The notes: generated from the letters alone by a model not told the origin. A stretch of 64,000 nt of DNA from Streptomyces endophytica (GCF_026153355.1 NZ_CP110636.1:1364001-1428000), one strand, 5' to 3'; numbered from the stretch's first letter, positions 45,338 to 54,476 are shown. A program made the numbers and translations.

Positions 45338-46183
45338 ATGAGCCGTAGCGACGTCCTCGTAGACGCCGACTGGGTCGAGGCCCACCTCGAGGACCCGAAG
45401 GTCGTGATCGTCGAGGTCGACGAGGACACCTCGGCCTACGACAAGAACCACATCAAGAACGCGGTCCGGATCGACTGGAAGAAGGACCTCCAGGACCCGG
45501 TCCGCCGCGACTTCGTCGACCAGGCGGGCTTCGAGCAGCTGCTCTCGGCCAAGGGCATCGCCAACGACGACACCGTCGTCCTCTACGGCGGCAACAACAA
45601 CTGGTTCGCCTCCTACGCGTACTGGTACTTCAAGCTCTACGGCCACGACAGCGTCAAGCTGCTCGACGGCGGCCGCAAGAAGTGGGAGCTGGACTCCCGC
45701 GACCTGGTCGACGGCTCCGAGGTCCCCAACCGCCCGGCCACCCAGTACAAGGCCAAGGCCCAGGACACCTCGATCCGCGCCTTCCGTGACGACGTCGTCG
45801 CCGCGATCGGCAGCCTCAACCTGGTCGACGTCCGGTCCCCCGACGAGTTCAGCGGCAAGCTGCTCGCCCCCGCGCACCTGCCGCAGGAGCAGTCGCAGCG
45901 CCCCGGCCACGTGCCCAGCGCCCGCAACATCCCGTGGTCGAAGAACGCCAACGACGACGGCACCTTCAAGTCGGACGAGGAGCTCACGGCCCTCTACGAG
46001 GAGGAGTCGGTCGACCTGGCCAAGGACACCATCGCCTACTGCCGGATCGGTGAGCGCTCCGCGCTGACCTGGTTCGTGCTGCACGAGCTGCTCGGCCAGA
46101 CCAACGTCAAGAACTACGACGGCTCCTGGACCGAGTACGGCTCCCTGGTCGGCGTCCCGATCGAGCTCGGCGCCAACAAGTAA
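45338..46183 (+). CDS. sseA: thiosulfate/3-mercaptopyruvate sulfurtransferase, tandem rhodanese
   Basis: 281 residues. ATG 45338 follows GGAGGA by seven bases. N-terminal inactive rhodanese domain (about 5-125, VVIVEVDEDTSAYDKNHIKN) and catalytic C-terminal domain (about 150-275) with active-site loop TIAYCRIGERSALTW, Cys followed by R-I-G-E-R-S as in CysA-type actinobacterial enzymes. VDVRSPDEFSGKLLAP is the rhodanese signature. Makes sulfane sulfur available, e.g. for thiosulfate use or cyanide detoxification. Probably in one operon with the DUF1416 gene 39 bp downstream, controlled through the upstream leader peptide. Confidence 0.94.
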   Translation: MSRSDVLVDADWVEAHLEDPKVVIVEVDEDTSAYDKNHIKNAVRIDWKKDLQDPVRRDFVDQAGFEQLLSAKGIANDDTVVLYGGNNNWFASYAYWYFKLYGHDSVKLLDGGRKKWELDSRDLVDGSEVPNRPATQYKAKAQDTSIRAFRDDVVAAIGSLNLVDVRSPDEFSGKLLAPAHLPQEQSQRPGHVPSARNIPWSKNANDDGTFKSDEELTALYEEESVDLAKDTIAYCRIGERSALTWFVLHELLGQTNVKNYDGSWTEYGSLVGVPIELGANK

Positions 46184-46222
46184 ACAAGGCTTCTCCCCCG
46201 AACCCCTCAAGGAAGTACCCCT

Positions 46223-46510
46223 ATGTGTGGAGCACAGGCCGGCGGCCCGGACGCCTCGACCATCAAGCCCGGTGAGACCACGATCCAGGGCAGCGTGACC
46301 CGCGACGGCCAGCCCGTCACCGGTTACGTCCGACTCCTGGACAGCACCGGCGAGTTCACCGCCGAGGTTCCCACCTCCGCGACCGGACAGTTCCGCTTCT
46401 ACGCGGCCGAGGGCACCTGGACGCTGCGCGCGCTCGTCCCCGGCGCCACGGCGGACCGCACCGTCGTCGCCCAGCAGGGCGGGCTGGCGGAGGTCGCCAT
46501 CGCCGTCTGA
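46223..46510 (+). CDS. DUF1416 protein, partner of the sulfurtransferase
   Basis: 95 residues, MCGAQAGGPDASTIKPGETT..., beta-sandwich (carboxypeptidase-regulatory-like fold) with VTGYVRLLDSTGEFTAEVPT and FRFYAAEGTWTLRALVPG. Almost always found directly after sseA/cysA in actinobacteria, and Cys2 is conserved, suggesting a sulfur-transfer role, but the function is unproven. Start ATG 46223 after AAGGAAG. Confidence 0.9.
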   Translation: MCGAQAGGPDASTIKPGETTIQGSVTRDGQPVTGYVRLLDSTGEFTAEVPTSATGQFRFYAAEGTWTLRALVPGATADRTVVAQQGGLAEVAIAV

Positions 46511-46546
46511 CGGCGACCCCTGTCCGTACCTTCCGTACGGCCGTGA

Positions 46547-46591
46547 GGGCCGCACCCCCGAGGCTTGGACGCCTTGGCGGGGGTGCGGCCC
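46547..46591. terminator. hairpin terminator after sseA-DUF1416
   Basis: GGGCCGCACCCCC (46547-46559), 19-base loop, GGGGGTGCGGCCC (46579-46591), 37 bp after the stop. Confidence 0.8.
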
Positions 46592-46666
46592 TTCGCGTTG
46601 CCCCGGCCGCGGAACCGGGCCGCGCCCCGGCTTCTTTCCGGACCCCCGCGGATTTACCGTGGAATC

Positions 46667-46954
46667 GTGTACGCGCACCAACAGACCCCCGCAGAGCGCC
46701 GTCACCGCCGGTACTTCGTGCTGATGGGCGTGTGCCTCGTGCTGTTCGTGCTGGCCTGGGGCGTGGTCCGGCTGTGGTCGGTACCGGTCGCGGTCGGCAT
46801 GTGCGTCGTCGCCATGGTCATCCCGCCGGTCGCGGCGATCATCGGCAACCGCCGCGAGCCCGGCGAACGCTGGTGGGACGAGTCCGGCGACCCGGAATCG
46901 GACCGCTGGTGGCGGGAGCTCGACGACCGCGGCGACGACAAGCACCCGCGGTAG
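46667..46954 (+). CDS. DUF3099 small membrane protein
   Basis: 95 residues from GTG 46667 (VYAHQQTPAERRHRRYFVLM) with two TM helices (about 20-40 and 45-65: FVLMGVCLVLFVLAWGVVRL, VAVGMCVVAMVIPPVAAIIG) and a Trp/Asp-rich tail (RWWDESGDPESDRWWREL). Actinobacterial family of unknown function. No Shine-Dalgarno sequence precedes the GTG, so leaderless initiation is probable. A longer in-frame start at 46565 would overlap the preceding terminator. Confidence 0.8.
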   Translation: MYAHQQTPAERRHRRYFVLMGVCLVLFVLAWGVVRLWSVPVAVGMCVVAMVIPPVAAIIGNRREPGERWWDESGDPESDRWWRELDDRGDDKHPR

Positions 46955-47010
46955 CGCCCCCCGGCCGCCCGGGGACGGCCAGGGGCACCGCGGTCGGCTC
47001 CCGGGAGTGG

Positions 47011-47376
47011 TCAGTACACCAGCGCCTGCACGTCGTCCGGCATGATCTCGCTGACGAAGACCTGGGCCCCGGCGATGCCCGCGCCCTCGATCAGGTCCTT
47101 CTGCTCGATGTTGCGGCGGGCCGCACACTGCGTGCAGACCGTGATCGCGCCGCCGCCCGCACGGATTCCGTCGATCAGCTCCGGCAGCGGTGCGGCGTGC
47201 GGCAGCTCGAACTCCGCCGCCCGCCCGGGCAACGCGAACCACACCGACTCCCCGGTCAGCCAGAGCGACACCTCGACGCCGCTGGCCGCCGCCACCGCCG
47301 CCACCGTGAACGCCTGCGAGCACCGCTCGGGTGCATCCGACCCCGCCGTCACCTTGATCACGAGCTTCTTCGCCAT
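47011..47376 (-). CDS. DsrE/DsrF-like sulfur-relay family protein
   Basis: 121 residues, MAKKLVIKVTAGSDAPERCS..., with CSQAFTVAAVAAASGVEVSL and VCTQCAARRNIEQKDLIEGA (C-x2-C) followed by VFVSEIMPDDVQALVY. Small alpha/beta DsrE fold; conserved Cys in TVCTQC can carry persulfide. Lies on the opposite strand from the sulfurtransferase cluster, 57 bp from the convergent DUF3099 gene. A sulfur-relay role is an inference from family and neighbourhood. Confidence 0.85.
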   Translation of the reverse strand: MAKKLVIKVTAGSDAPERCSQAFTVAAVAAASGVEVSLWLTGESVWFALPGRAAEFELPHAAPLPELIDGIRAGGGAITVCTQCAARRNIEQKDLIEGAGIAGAQVFVSEIMPDDVQALVY

Positions 47377-47488
47377 GGGGCAAGAGTAGGCGCGGGCCGG
47401 CGGCAGACCTCACAGCGCCGTGGCCGATGCCGCCGACTAGACTCGCAAGCGGTCCGTTACTTCCTCACTCCGTCCAAGGAGCGCACCC

Positions 47489-47590
47489 GTGCTTGAGGCA
47501 TTCTTCACCACCCTGCTGGTCCTGGTCGCCGTCGGCGTGATCGCGTTCGCCGGTCTGACCTGGGCGAAGCTGTTCCAGGGCCAGCGCTGA
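47489..47590 (+). CDS. 33-residue single-TM membrane peptide
   Basis: GTG 47489 with AAGGAG eight bases upstream; VLEAFFTTLLVLVAVGVIAF then AGLTWAKLFQGQR and stop TGA 47588-47590. One hydrophobic helix (about 5-24) with a basic C terminus, so probably N-out/C-in. Strong ribosome site and GC-biased codons indicate a real gene. Precedes the nitrobindin-like gene by 47 bp. Function unknown. Confidence 0.75.
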   Translation: MLEAFFTTLLVLVAVGVIAFAGLTWAKLFQGQR

Positions 47591-47637
47591 CGCACGCGGA
47601 CACCCCTTTCCCCTCTCTACAGATCGCCTGAGCTCTC

Positions 47638-48225
47638 ATGATCGAGATCCCCTCCGACCTGAACCCGGCCCTGGTGCCGCTCGCCTTCCTCCTCGGCCAC
47701 TGGGAGGGCGCCGGCGTCGCCGACTTCCCCGGTGCCGAGAAGTGCAACTTCGGGCAGGAGGTCACGTTCTCCCACGACGGCCGTGACTTCCTGGAGTACA
47801 CCTCGCACAGCTGGGTGCTCGACTCCGAGGGCAAGAAGGTCCGCCCGCTGGAGAGCGAGAGCGGCTACTGGCGGGTGGACGCGGACCGCAAGGTCGAGGT
47901 CGTGATGGTCCGGGACCAGGGCGTCGTCGAGGTCTGGTACGGCGAGCTGGCCCACCAGAAGCCGCAGATCGACCTGGCCACCGACGCCATCGCGCGGACC
48001 GCCGCGTCCGGCCCGTACAGCGGCGGCAAGCGGCTCTACGGCTACGTCAACAGCGACCTGATGTGGGTCGGCGAGAAGTCGACCCCGGACGTGCCGCTGC
48101 GGCCGTACATGTCCGCGCACCTGAAGAAGGTCGCCGGCCTGAAGGAGTGGGCCGAGAGCCTGCCCGACGACATGCCGGACGGGGTCTCCTTCTTCAACCC
48201 CGACGGCACTCCGTACCAGGGCTGA
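47638..48225 (+). CDS. nitrobindin-like heme-binding beta-barrel protein
   Basis: 195 residues, MIEIPSDLNPALVPLAFLLG, lipocalin-like ten-stranded barrel family (formerly DUF1794, THAP4/nitrobindin). Signature LLGHWEGAGVADFPG (G-x-W-x-G-x-G), then FGQEVTFSHDGRDFLEYTSH, SGYWRVDADRKVEVVMVRDQ and RPYMSAHLKKVAGLKEWAES, whose His is the likely proximal heme ligand. These ferric heme proteins react with NO and peroxynitrite. Located directly upstream of a cobalamin riboswitch, but cotranscription is unlikely. Confidence 0.88.
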   Translation: MIEIPSDLNPALVPLAFLLGHWEGAGVADFPGAEKCNFGQEVTFSHDGRDFLEYTSHSWVLDSEGKKVRPLESESGYWRVDADRKVEVVMVRDQGVVEVWYGELAHQKPQIDLATDAIARTAASGPYSGGKRLYGYVNSDLMWVGEKSTPDVPLRPYMSAHLKKVAGLKEWAESLPDDMPDGVSFFNPDGTPYQG

Positions 48226-48240
48226 CCGGCCCGCACACAC

Positions 48241-48340
48241 AGCTTGACGCGCCCCCGCGGGGGAAGTCCGGTGAGAGTCCGGCACTGACCCGCAACGGTG
48301 AGCGGAAGCCTCCCTTCCGCAAGTCCGATCGCCCGCGGCG
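48241..48340 (+). promoter_or_regulatory. cobalamin riboswitch
   Basis: Conserved landmarks in order: GGGAAGTCCGGTGAGAGTCC (48270s), CGGCACTGACCCGCAACGG, GTGAG and a B12-box-like AAGTCCGATCGCCCG (48321-48335). This is the consensus architecture of the adenosylcobalamin riboswitch core (P3-P6) as seen in actinobacteria. It ends about 120 bp before a transporter operon, the 48341-48457 gap providing room for the expression platform. Binding of cobalamin would turn the downstream genes off. Confidence 0.88.
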
Positions 48341-48457
48341 GCGCACGTTCCCGACAACTCGCCGTGGACTGCGAGGGGACGCCGCCGGGCACCAGCGCGC
48401 CGGGCCGCCGCTCCTTCCTCCCTCAGGACGCGGCCCGAGCGTTGAGGTGTCCGCCCC

Positions 48458-49501
48458 TTGGCCCGCCCCGCCCGCACCGCGCCCCTGGTGGCCGCGCTCT
48501 TACTCGCCCTGCTCGGCTCCGTGCTGTGCGGGACCGGCCTCGGCGCCGCCGGGGTGGGCTGGGCGGAGGTGGTGCACCACCTCACCGCCGGGCTGACCGG
48601 CGGCACGATCACCTCCGGCGAGGTCCCCGCCTACACCATCGTGTGGGAGCTGCGCTTCCCGCGGGCCCTGCTGGCCGCGGTCGTCGGCGCCGGGCTCTCC
48701 GCCGTCGGCGTCGCCGTGCAGGCGCTGGTCCGCAACGCGCTCGCCGACCCGTTCGTCCTCGGCATCTCCTCCGGCGCGGCGGTCGGCGCCAACGCCGTGC
48801 TGCTCTTCGGGGCGCTGGGCGGGCTCGGGGTCTGGGCGCTGTCGGTGTCCGCGTTCGGCTCCGCGCTGCTCGCCATGACCCTGGTCTACGCGGCCGCCCG
48901 CACCGCCCAGGGGCTGACCCCGCTGCGGCTGGTGCTGACCGGCACCGCGATGTACTACGGCTTCTCCGCGATCAGCACCCTGATGGTGTTCACCGCCGAC
49001 CGCGGCGAGGCGGCCCGCTCGGCCATGATGTGGCTGCTGGGCAGCCTGAGCGGGGCCGGCTGGGGGTCGCTGCCGATCGCGGTGGTGGCGGTGGCCGCCG
49101 CGCTGGTCCATCTGCGGCTCTCCGCGGGCCGGCTGAACGCGCTGGCCATGGGCGACGAGACCGCCGCCGCGCTCGGGGTGGACGCCGGGCGGCTGCGCCG
49201 GGAGCTGTTCGTGGTGGCCGCCGCGGTCACCGGCGCGGTGGTCGCGGTCAGCGGCGCGATCGGCTTCGTCGGGCTGATGGTGCCGCATGTGACGCGGATG
49301 CTGACCGGCGCCGACCACCGCCGGGTGCTGGCCGTCGCCCCGCTGGTCGGCGCGGTGCTGCTGGTGTGGGTGGACCTGGTCTCGCGGGTGCTGCTGGCGC
49401 CCGTCGAGCTGCCGGTCGGCGTGGTCACCGCCGTCATCGGGGTCCCGTGCTTCGTGCTGCTGATGCGGCGGCGCGGCTACACGTTCGGGGGCGGTGCCTG
49501 A
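48458..49501 (+). CDS. btuC: FecCD-family ABC permease, cobalamin uptake (BtuC-type)
   Basis: 347 residues; about ten TM helices. FecCD signatures [40 protein letters not shown] and [20 protein letters not shown], plus the coupling region. Start TTG 48458 is the best in frame; GAGG lies 12 bases upstream. First gene after the cobalamin riboswitch, which identifies the substrate as cobalamin or a corrinoid rather than siderophore. Stop overlaps the ATPase start (TGATG). Confidence 0.9.
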   Translation: MARPARTAPLVAALLLALLGSVLCGTGLGAAGVGWAEVVHHLTAGLTGGTITSGEVPAYTIVWELRFPRALLAAVVGAGLSAVGVAVQALVRNALADPFVLGISSGAAVGANAVLLFGALGGLGVWALSVSAFGSALLAMTLVYAAARTAQGLTPLRLVLTGTAMYYGFSAISTLMVFTADRGEAARSAMMWLLGSLSGAGWGSLPIAVVAVAAALVHLRLSAGRLNALAMGDETAAALGVDAGRLRRELFVVAAAVTGAVVAVSGAIGFVGLMVPHVTRMLTGADHRRVLAVAPLVGAVLLVWVDLVSRVLLAPVELPVGVVTAVIGVPCFVLLMRRRGYTFGGGA

Positions 49502-50294
49502 TGCGGCTGGACATCACCGGTCTGTCGGTGGAGGTGGCCGGGACCCGGCTGGTCCACGACATCACCCTGCGGGCCGCGAGCGGCCGGGTCGTCGGCCTGG
49601 TCGGGCCCAACGGCAGCGGCAAGTCGACGCTGCTGCGCTGCGTCTACCGGGCGCTGCCCCCGGCCGCCGGCGCGGTCCGGCTGGACGGCGCGGACCTGCA
49701 CGCCATGGACGCCCGGGCCGGCGCCCGGCTGCTGGCCGCACTGCCCAGGAGTCCGGGACCGAGTTCGACTTCACCGTGGCCGAGGTCGTGGCGATGGGGC
49801 GGCTGCCGCACCAGCGCGGCGCGGGCCGGGCGAGTGCCGCGGACACCGCGGTGTGCGCGCGGGCCCTGGCCCGGGTCGGCGCGGCCCACCTGGCCGGGCG
49901 GGGCTTCCTCGGGCTGTCCGGCGGCGAGAAGCAGCGGGTGCTGATCGCCCGCGCGCTGGCCCAGGAGCCGCGCGTCCTGGTCCTCGACGAACCGACCAAC
50001 CACCTCGACATCGCCCAGCAGTTGGCGGTGCTGGCCCTCGTCCGGGACGGCGACGCCGCCCGGGCACGCCTGACGGTGCTGACCGCCCTGCACGACCTCA
50101 ACCTGGCCGCCCGGTTCTGCGACGAGCTCCACGTCCTCTCCCGGGGCCGGATCGTCGCCGCCGGCCCGCCGTACGACGTGCTCACCCCCGAGCTGCTGGC
50201 CGAGGTCTTCGGCGTCCGCGCCCACCGCGTCCGGCACCCCGAATCCGGCGCCGTCCAGCTGCTGTTCGACCGTCTGCCGCCCGCCTCGTCCTAA
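49501..50294 (+). CDS. btuD: ABC transporter ATPase, cobalamin uptake (BtuD-type), one frameshift
   Basis: About 264 residues. ATG 49501 ([20 protein letters not shown]), Walker [21 protein letters not shown]; near 49748 one C is missing (CTGCCCCAGGAG read as CTGCCCAGGAG), then resuming in frame [20 protein letters not shown] (Q-loop region), signature [20 protein letters not shown], Walker [16 protein letters not shown] and H-loop [15 protein letters not shown]. Second gene of the riboswitch-controlled operon. Confidence 0.88.
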
Positions 50295-50303
50295 GGACCC
50301 GTC

Positions 50304-51336
50304 ATGCCCCGCCGTTCCGCCGCGCTGCTCACCGTCCTCGCCCTGGCCCTGACCGGCTGCGGCGCCCGGGTCGCCGACGATCCCGCCGGCGCCGGCACCG
50401 CCGGCCGGGAGACCGCCGGCGGGCGCCCGGCCAGCGCCCCGTCACCGTCGAGAACTGCGGGGTGCGCAAGACCTACGACCACGCGCCGCGCCGGGTGGTC
50501 ACCAACGACGTCGGCATCACCGAGATCATGTTCGCGCTGGGCCTCGCGGACCGGATGGCCGGTTACGTCATGCCGGACGACAAGGGCCGGGTCGACGCCG
50601 TCCCGTGGAAGGCCGCCTACGACCAGGTCCCTGGCTGTCGAAGAAGACCCTCACCAGGGAACTCGCCCTGGACGCCCGGGCCGATCTGGTCTTCGCGGGC
50701 TGGAACTACGGCTTCGGTGAGGACAACGGCCTGACCCCGGCGTCCCTGGAGAAGCTCGGCATCGACGCCTACGTGCTGACCGAGTCCTGCCGGCACGGCG
50801 CGGACGGCGGCGCCCGCGGCGTCATGCCGCCCCTGGAGGCGCTCTACACCGACCTGACGAACCTCGGGAAGATCTTCGGCGTCGAGGACCGCGCCGCCGC
50901 CCTGGTGAAGCGCTACCGGCGGCAGATCGCCGAGGCCGCCGACCGGGCCCCCGCCCGCCGGCCCTCCGTCTTCCTCTACGACGACGGCCGCGACAAGCCG
51001 CTGACCGCCGGCCGGTACGCCGGTCCGCACGACATCATCACCAAGGCCGGCGGGGCCAACGCCATGGCGGACCTCAAGGACTCCTGGACCACCGTCGGCT
51101 GGGAGACCGTCGTCGAGCGCGACCCCGACGTGATCGTCATCAACGACTACGGCGACACCTCCGCCGCGCAGAAGAAGGCGTTCCTGCTGTCCTACCCGCC
51201 GCTCGCCCACGTCTCCGCGATCAAGCACCGGCGGATCTACGCGATGGACTACGCCGAGCTCGTCGAGAGCCCCCGCAACCCGGCCGCGGTCGGCGCCCTG
51301 GCGCGCTACCTGCGGGGCGTACCCGCGGGCGGCTGA
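50304..51336 (+). CDS. btuF: substrate-binding lipoprotein, cobalamin uptake (BtuF-type), two frameshifts
   Basis: About 344 residues. ATG 50304 with AAGGA upstream, MPRRSAALLTVLALALTGCG lipobox (L-T-G-C, Cys19). Frames break near 50433 and 50632: the middle piece reads VENCGVRKTYDHAPRRVVTN then DVGITEIMFALGLADRMAGY, the last piece KKTLTRELALDARADLVFAG ... VIVINDYGDTSAAQKKAFLL ... RYLRGVPAGG. Class III (helical-backbone) periplasmic-binding fold as in BtuF/FhuD. Third gene of the operon; operon context rather than motif assigns the ligand. Confidence 0.85.
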
Positions 51337-51403
51337 CGCCGGGTACGGGCGGGGGCTGACGCGGCGCGTACCCCGCCGCCGTCCACCCTCCTACACTGGC
51401 GGT

Positions 51404-51841
51404 GTGGTGACCACCGACTGGCAGAGCGACCTCCGCAGGCGCGGATACCGCCTGACCCCGCAGCGGCAGCTCGTCCTGGAGGCCGTGGACAGGCTGGAAC
51501 ACGCCACCCCGGACGACATCCTCACCGAGGTGCGCAAGACGGCCGGCGGCGTGAACATCTCCACGGTCTACCGGACCCTGGAGCTCCTGGAGGAGCTGGG
51601 CCTGGTCAGCCACGCCCATCTCGGCCACGGCGCGCCGACGTACCACCTCGCCGACCGCCACCACCACATCCACCTGGTGTGCCGGGACTGCACCGAGGTC
51701 ATCGAGGCGGACCTGTCGGTGGCCGAGCCGTTCACCGCGACGCTGCGCGAACAGTTCGGCTTCGAGACCGATATGAAGCACTTCGCGATCTTCGGGCGGT
51801 GTGCGGCCTGCCGCGCCAAGGCCGCCGGCGACGAGGGCTGA
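51404..51841 (+). CDS. nur: nickel-responsive Fur-family repressor Nur
   Basis: 145 residues. Winged helix RRRGYRLTPQRQLVLEAVDR and NISTVYRTLELLEELGLVSH, metal/dimer domain with HHHIHLVCRDC and C-terminal C-A-A-C. All ligands I remember from the S. coelicolor Nur structure are in place with identical numbering: His33, His70, His72, His86, His88, His90 and His126; length is also identical. Start GTG 51404 is seven bases after TACACT (51391-51396), so it is probably leaderless. Neighbour of the cobalamin transporter; Nur represses nickel uptake and Fe-SOD genes. Confidence 0.9.
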   Translation: MVTTDWQSDLRRRGYRLTPQRQLVLEAVDRLEHATPDDILTEVRKTAGGVNISTVYRTLELLEELGLVSHAHLGHGAPTYHLADRHHHIHLVCRDCTEVIEADLSVAEPFTATLREQFGFETDMKHFAIFGRCAACRAKAAGDEG

Positions 51842-51885
51842 AGCCACCCCGGCCGAAAGCCGCGACCGCGTCGTAGGCTGGGGCC

Positions 51886-52866
51886 ATGCTGCGACAATCA
51901 CCCGTCAGCCCGCTGCTGTCGCTGCCCGGCGCCGTCCCCGCCGAGGCCCCCGACGAAGGCGTCGCCGCGCACTACGGCGACCTCTTCCGGGAGCAGCGCG
52001 CCCTCGCCGACGGCACCGGCTTCGTGGACCTCTCGCACCGCGGCGTGCTCACCGTCAGCGGCCCCGAGCGGCTGAGCTGGCTGCATCTGCTGCTCACCCA
52101 GCACGTCAGCGAACTCCCGCCCGGCCAGGCCACGGAGGCGCTGATCCTCTCCGCGCACGGCCACATCGAGCATGCGCTGTACCTGGTCGACGACGGGGAG
52201 ACGACCTGGCTGCACACCGAGCCGGGGGGCCAGGAGGCGCTGATCGCCTACCTGGAGAGCATGAAGTTCTTCTACCGGGTCGAGATCGCCGACCGGACCG
52301 ACGAGATCGCGGTGGTCCACCTGCCGGCCGGGTCCATCACCGAGGTACCCGAGGGCACCGTCGTCCGGGAGACCGCGCACGGCCGTGACCTGTTCCTGCC
52401 GCGCGCGGAGCTGCCGGCGTTCGCGGACGCCCACGGCCCGGCGATCGGCGTGCTGGCGCTGGAGGCGCTGCGCGTCGAGGCGCACCGCCCGCGGCTCGGC
52501 CTGGAGACCGACCACCGCACCATCCCGCACGAGCTCGGCTGGATCGGCACCGCCGTCCACCTCCAGAAGGGCTGCTACCGCGGCCAGGAGACCGTCGCCC
52601 GGGTCCACAACCTGGGGAAGCCGCCGCGCCGGCTGGTCTTCCTGCACCTGGACGGCAGCGAGGTGCACCTGCCCCCGCACGGCGCCCCGGTCCGGCTCGC
52701 CGCCGACGGCGAGGAGGGCCGCCAACTCGGCTTCGTCACCACCTCGGCCCGCCACCACGAACTCGGCCCCATCGCCCTGGCCCTGGTCAAGCGCAACGTC
52801 CCCGTGGACGCACAACTGACCGCGGGCGGCACGGCGGCGGCACAGGAGACGGTGGTGGAGCCGTAG
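51886..52866 (+). CDS. ygfZ: YgfZ/GcvT-family folate-binding protein
   Basis: 326 residues, aminomethyltransferase-like fold; supports Fe-S cluster enzyme maturation. The family signature K-G-C-Y-x-G-Q-E is present as LQKGCYRGQETVARVHNLGK; N-terminal DLSHRGVLTVSGPERLSWLH and EALRVEAHRPRLGLETDHRT are also typical. ATG 51886 (MLRQSPVSPLLSLPGAVPAE). Intact frame, follows nur by 44 bp on the same strand, a conserved actinobacterial neighbourhood. Confidence 0.92.
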   Translation: MLRQSPVSPLLSLPGAVPAEAPDEGVAAHYGDLFREQRALADGTGFVDLSHRGVLTVSGPERLSWLHLLLTQHVSELPPGQATEALILSAHGHIEHALYLVDDGETTWLHTEPGGQEALIAYLESMKFFYRVEIADRTDEIAVVHLPAGSITEVPEGTVVRETAHGRDLFLPRAELPAFADAHGPAIGVLALEALRVEAHRPRLGLETDHRTIPHELGWIGTAVHLQKGCYRGQETVARVHNLGKPPRRLVFLHLDGSEVHLPPHGAPVRLAADGEEGRQLGFVTTSARHHELGPIALALVKRNVPVDAQLTAGGTAAAQETVVEP

Positions 52867-53016
52867 GCGGAATACCCGCCCCGCTCCACCCCGTTGTGGC
52901 CCCGCAGGGGGCGTTCACGTCCCCTAGGGAATCCGTTCGCCTCCCCCTACGGGCCCTGACCGGCGCCTCGTCCCCCTGAAGCCGCCGCCCGAGCCCCCGC
53001 CCCGGCCCCCCGTCCC

Positions 53017-53442
53017 TCACACCTCGACCAGGACCGTGAACGGCCCGTCGTTCGTCAGCGAGACCTTCATCTGCGCGCCGAAGCGGCCGGTCTCGACGTG
53101 GGCGCCCAGCGCTCGCAGCTGGGCGACGACCTCGTCGACGAGCGGTTCGGCGACCGGGCCGGGGGCCGCGGCGTTCCAGGTGGGACGGCGGCCCTTGCGC
53201 GCGTCACCGTAGAGAGTGAACTGGCTGATCACCAGCAGCGGCGCCCCGGTGTCCGAGCAGGACTTCTCGCCCTGCAGCATCCGTACCGACCACAGCTTGC
53301 GGGCGAGCTGTGCCGCCTTCTCCGGGGTGTCCTCGTGGGTGACGCCCACCAGGACGCACAGCCCCTCCCCGACAATCTCCCCGACCGTCTCGCCCGCCAC
53401 CTCGACGCGGGCGCCGTCAACTCTCTGCACCACGGCTCGCAT
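53017..53442 (-). CDS. dtd: D-aminoacyl-tRNA deacylase
   Basis: Hydrolyses D-amino acids and glycine mischarged on tRNA. 141 residues from ATG 53442 ([20 protein letters not shown]); the family always starts M-R-A-V-V-Q-R-V, so longer starts are rejected. Active-site motifs [12 protein letters not shown] (S-Q-F-T-L) and [13 protein letters not shown] (N-x-G-P-x-T, Gly-cisPro). Intact. Confidence 0.95.
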   Translation of the reverse strand: MRAVVQRVDGARVEVAGETVGEIVGEGLCVLVGVTHEDTPEKAAQLARKLWSVRMLQGEKSCSDTGAPLLVISQFTLYGDARKGRRPTWNAAAPGPVAEPLVDEVVAQLRALGAHVETGRFGAQMKVSLTNDGPFTVLVEV

Positions 53443-53616
53443 ACCCGCCATCATGCCGGTCGGCGGTACGGCTTCGGACAGCCGTGCCCCTACGGGGGCC
53501 GTTCGGGTGCCATGGCCCTGCAGAAGGACCGCACAGAGTGGCACGATGCGTGCACGTGGTGCGTTTCATGGACAACATGCCCTGGACGCGGCCCGGACGA
53601 GGGGACGGAACCATTC

Positions 53617-54420
53617 ATGAGCACTGCCGGCGCCGGACAGACACCCGGTCCCGTACCGAGCGCCCGTACGACACCGAGCGCCCGTACGACATCGACCGAA
53701 CCACCGGCTCCGGCCGCCACCACCGCATCCGGCACCGGCCGGTCGGCACCCGCCGCCCCGGCGGCCCCCGGCGCGTCGACGGCCACCACCGCATCCCCCA
53801 CCACATCCACCACAGCCACCACGACGACCACGGCAGCGGCTCCCGGTGAGCCGGCCGGCACCAAGGACGGCCCCATGCTCCAGGCAGGCCAGGCGCAGCA
53901 CCCCCGCCCCCCGCAGCAGCGCGACCGCTGCCGCCCGGCCGACACACCCGATCTCTCCGGACTGGAGCTGCCCGAGCTGCGCGTCGTACGCCGGGACTCC
54001 CAGCAGGAGGAGGCCGACCTGAGTTATCTACGGCGGCTGCTGCAGGGCCGGATCGACATCCTGCGGGCCGAGATCGCCCGCCGTACCGCCCAGCACTCCC
54101 CGCTGCTGGACCGGCTGCCGGAGATCCTGACGGACCTGCCGTCGCGGCACCGCTCGTCGGCCCGGCATGTGACGCTCGGCACACCGCACAGCGAGGAGTA
54201 CCGCAGGATGGCGGACGAGATGCTCGGTGAGGTCGAGCTGTCCGACCTCACCGCGCGGACCGACCAGGAGCTGCACGACGCGATGGGCCGGCTGATCCGC
54301 TACGAACGCCAGGTCTCACAGCGCCGTGGGGCGCTGCAGCGCACCACCGACGAGTGCAGTGCGGAAATCGCCCGCAGGTACCGTGAAGGCGAAGCACAAG
54401 TGGACGACCTGCTGTCCTGA
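53617..54420 (+). CDS. rsiG: c-di-GMP-dependent anti-sigma factor RsiG (AmfC)
   Basis: 267 residues. RsiG holds the sporulation sigma factor WhiG inactive when loaded with c-di-GMP. It forms an antiparallel helical hairpin, each helix carrying an E-x3-S-x2-R-x3-Q-x3-D binding signature. Both are exactly present: E132-S136-R139-Q143-D147 (EADLSYLRRLLQGRID) and E230-S234-R237-Q241-D245 (ERQVSQRRGALQRTTD). Residues 1-105 are a Thr/Ala/Pro-rich low-complexity head. Conserved core starts LSGLELPELRVVRRDSQQEE. ATG 53617. The former name AmfC reflects its aerial-mycelium phenotype. Confidence 0.93.
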   Translation: MSTAGAGQTPGPVPSARTTPSARTTSTEPPAPAATTASGTGRSAPAAPAAPGASTATTASPTTSTTATTTTTAAAPGEPAGTKDGPMLQAGQAQHPRPPQQRDRCRPADTPDLSGLELPELRVVRRDSQQEEADLSYLRRLLQGRIDILRAEIARRTAQHSPLLDRLPEILTDLPSRHRSSARHVTLGTPHSEEYRRMADEMLGEVELSDLTARTDQELHDAMGRLIRYERQVSQRRGALQRTTDECSAEIARRYREGEAQVDDLLS

Positions 54421-54476
54421 CGGGCCACGAGCCTCCCGGGCGCGGGTCGGCCCCGTCCCCGTCCGGAAGGCCGCCG

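Noticed and set aside
45059..47413. 784-codon minus-strand frame covering sseA and DUF1416
   Set aside because: Antisense to well supported genes; long only because stop codons are rare in GC-rich DNA.
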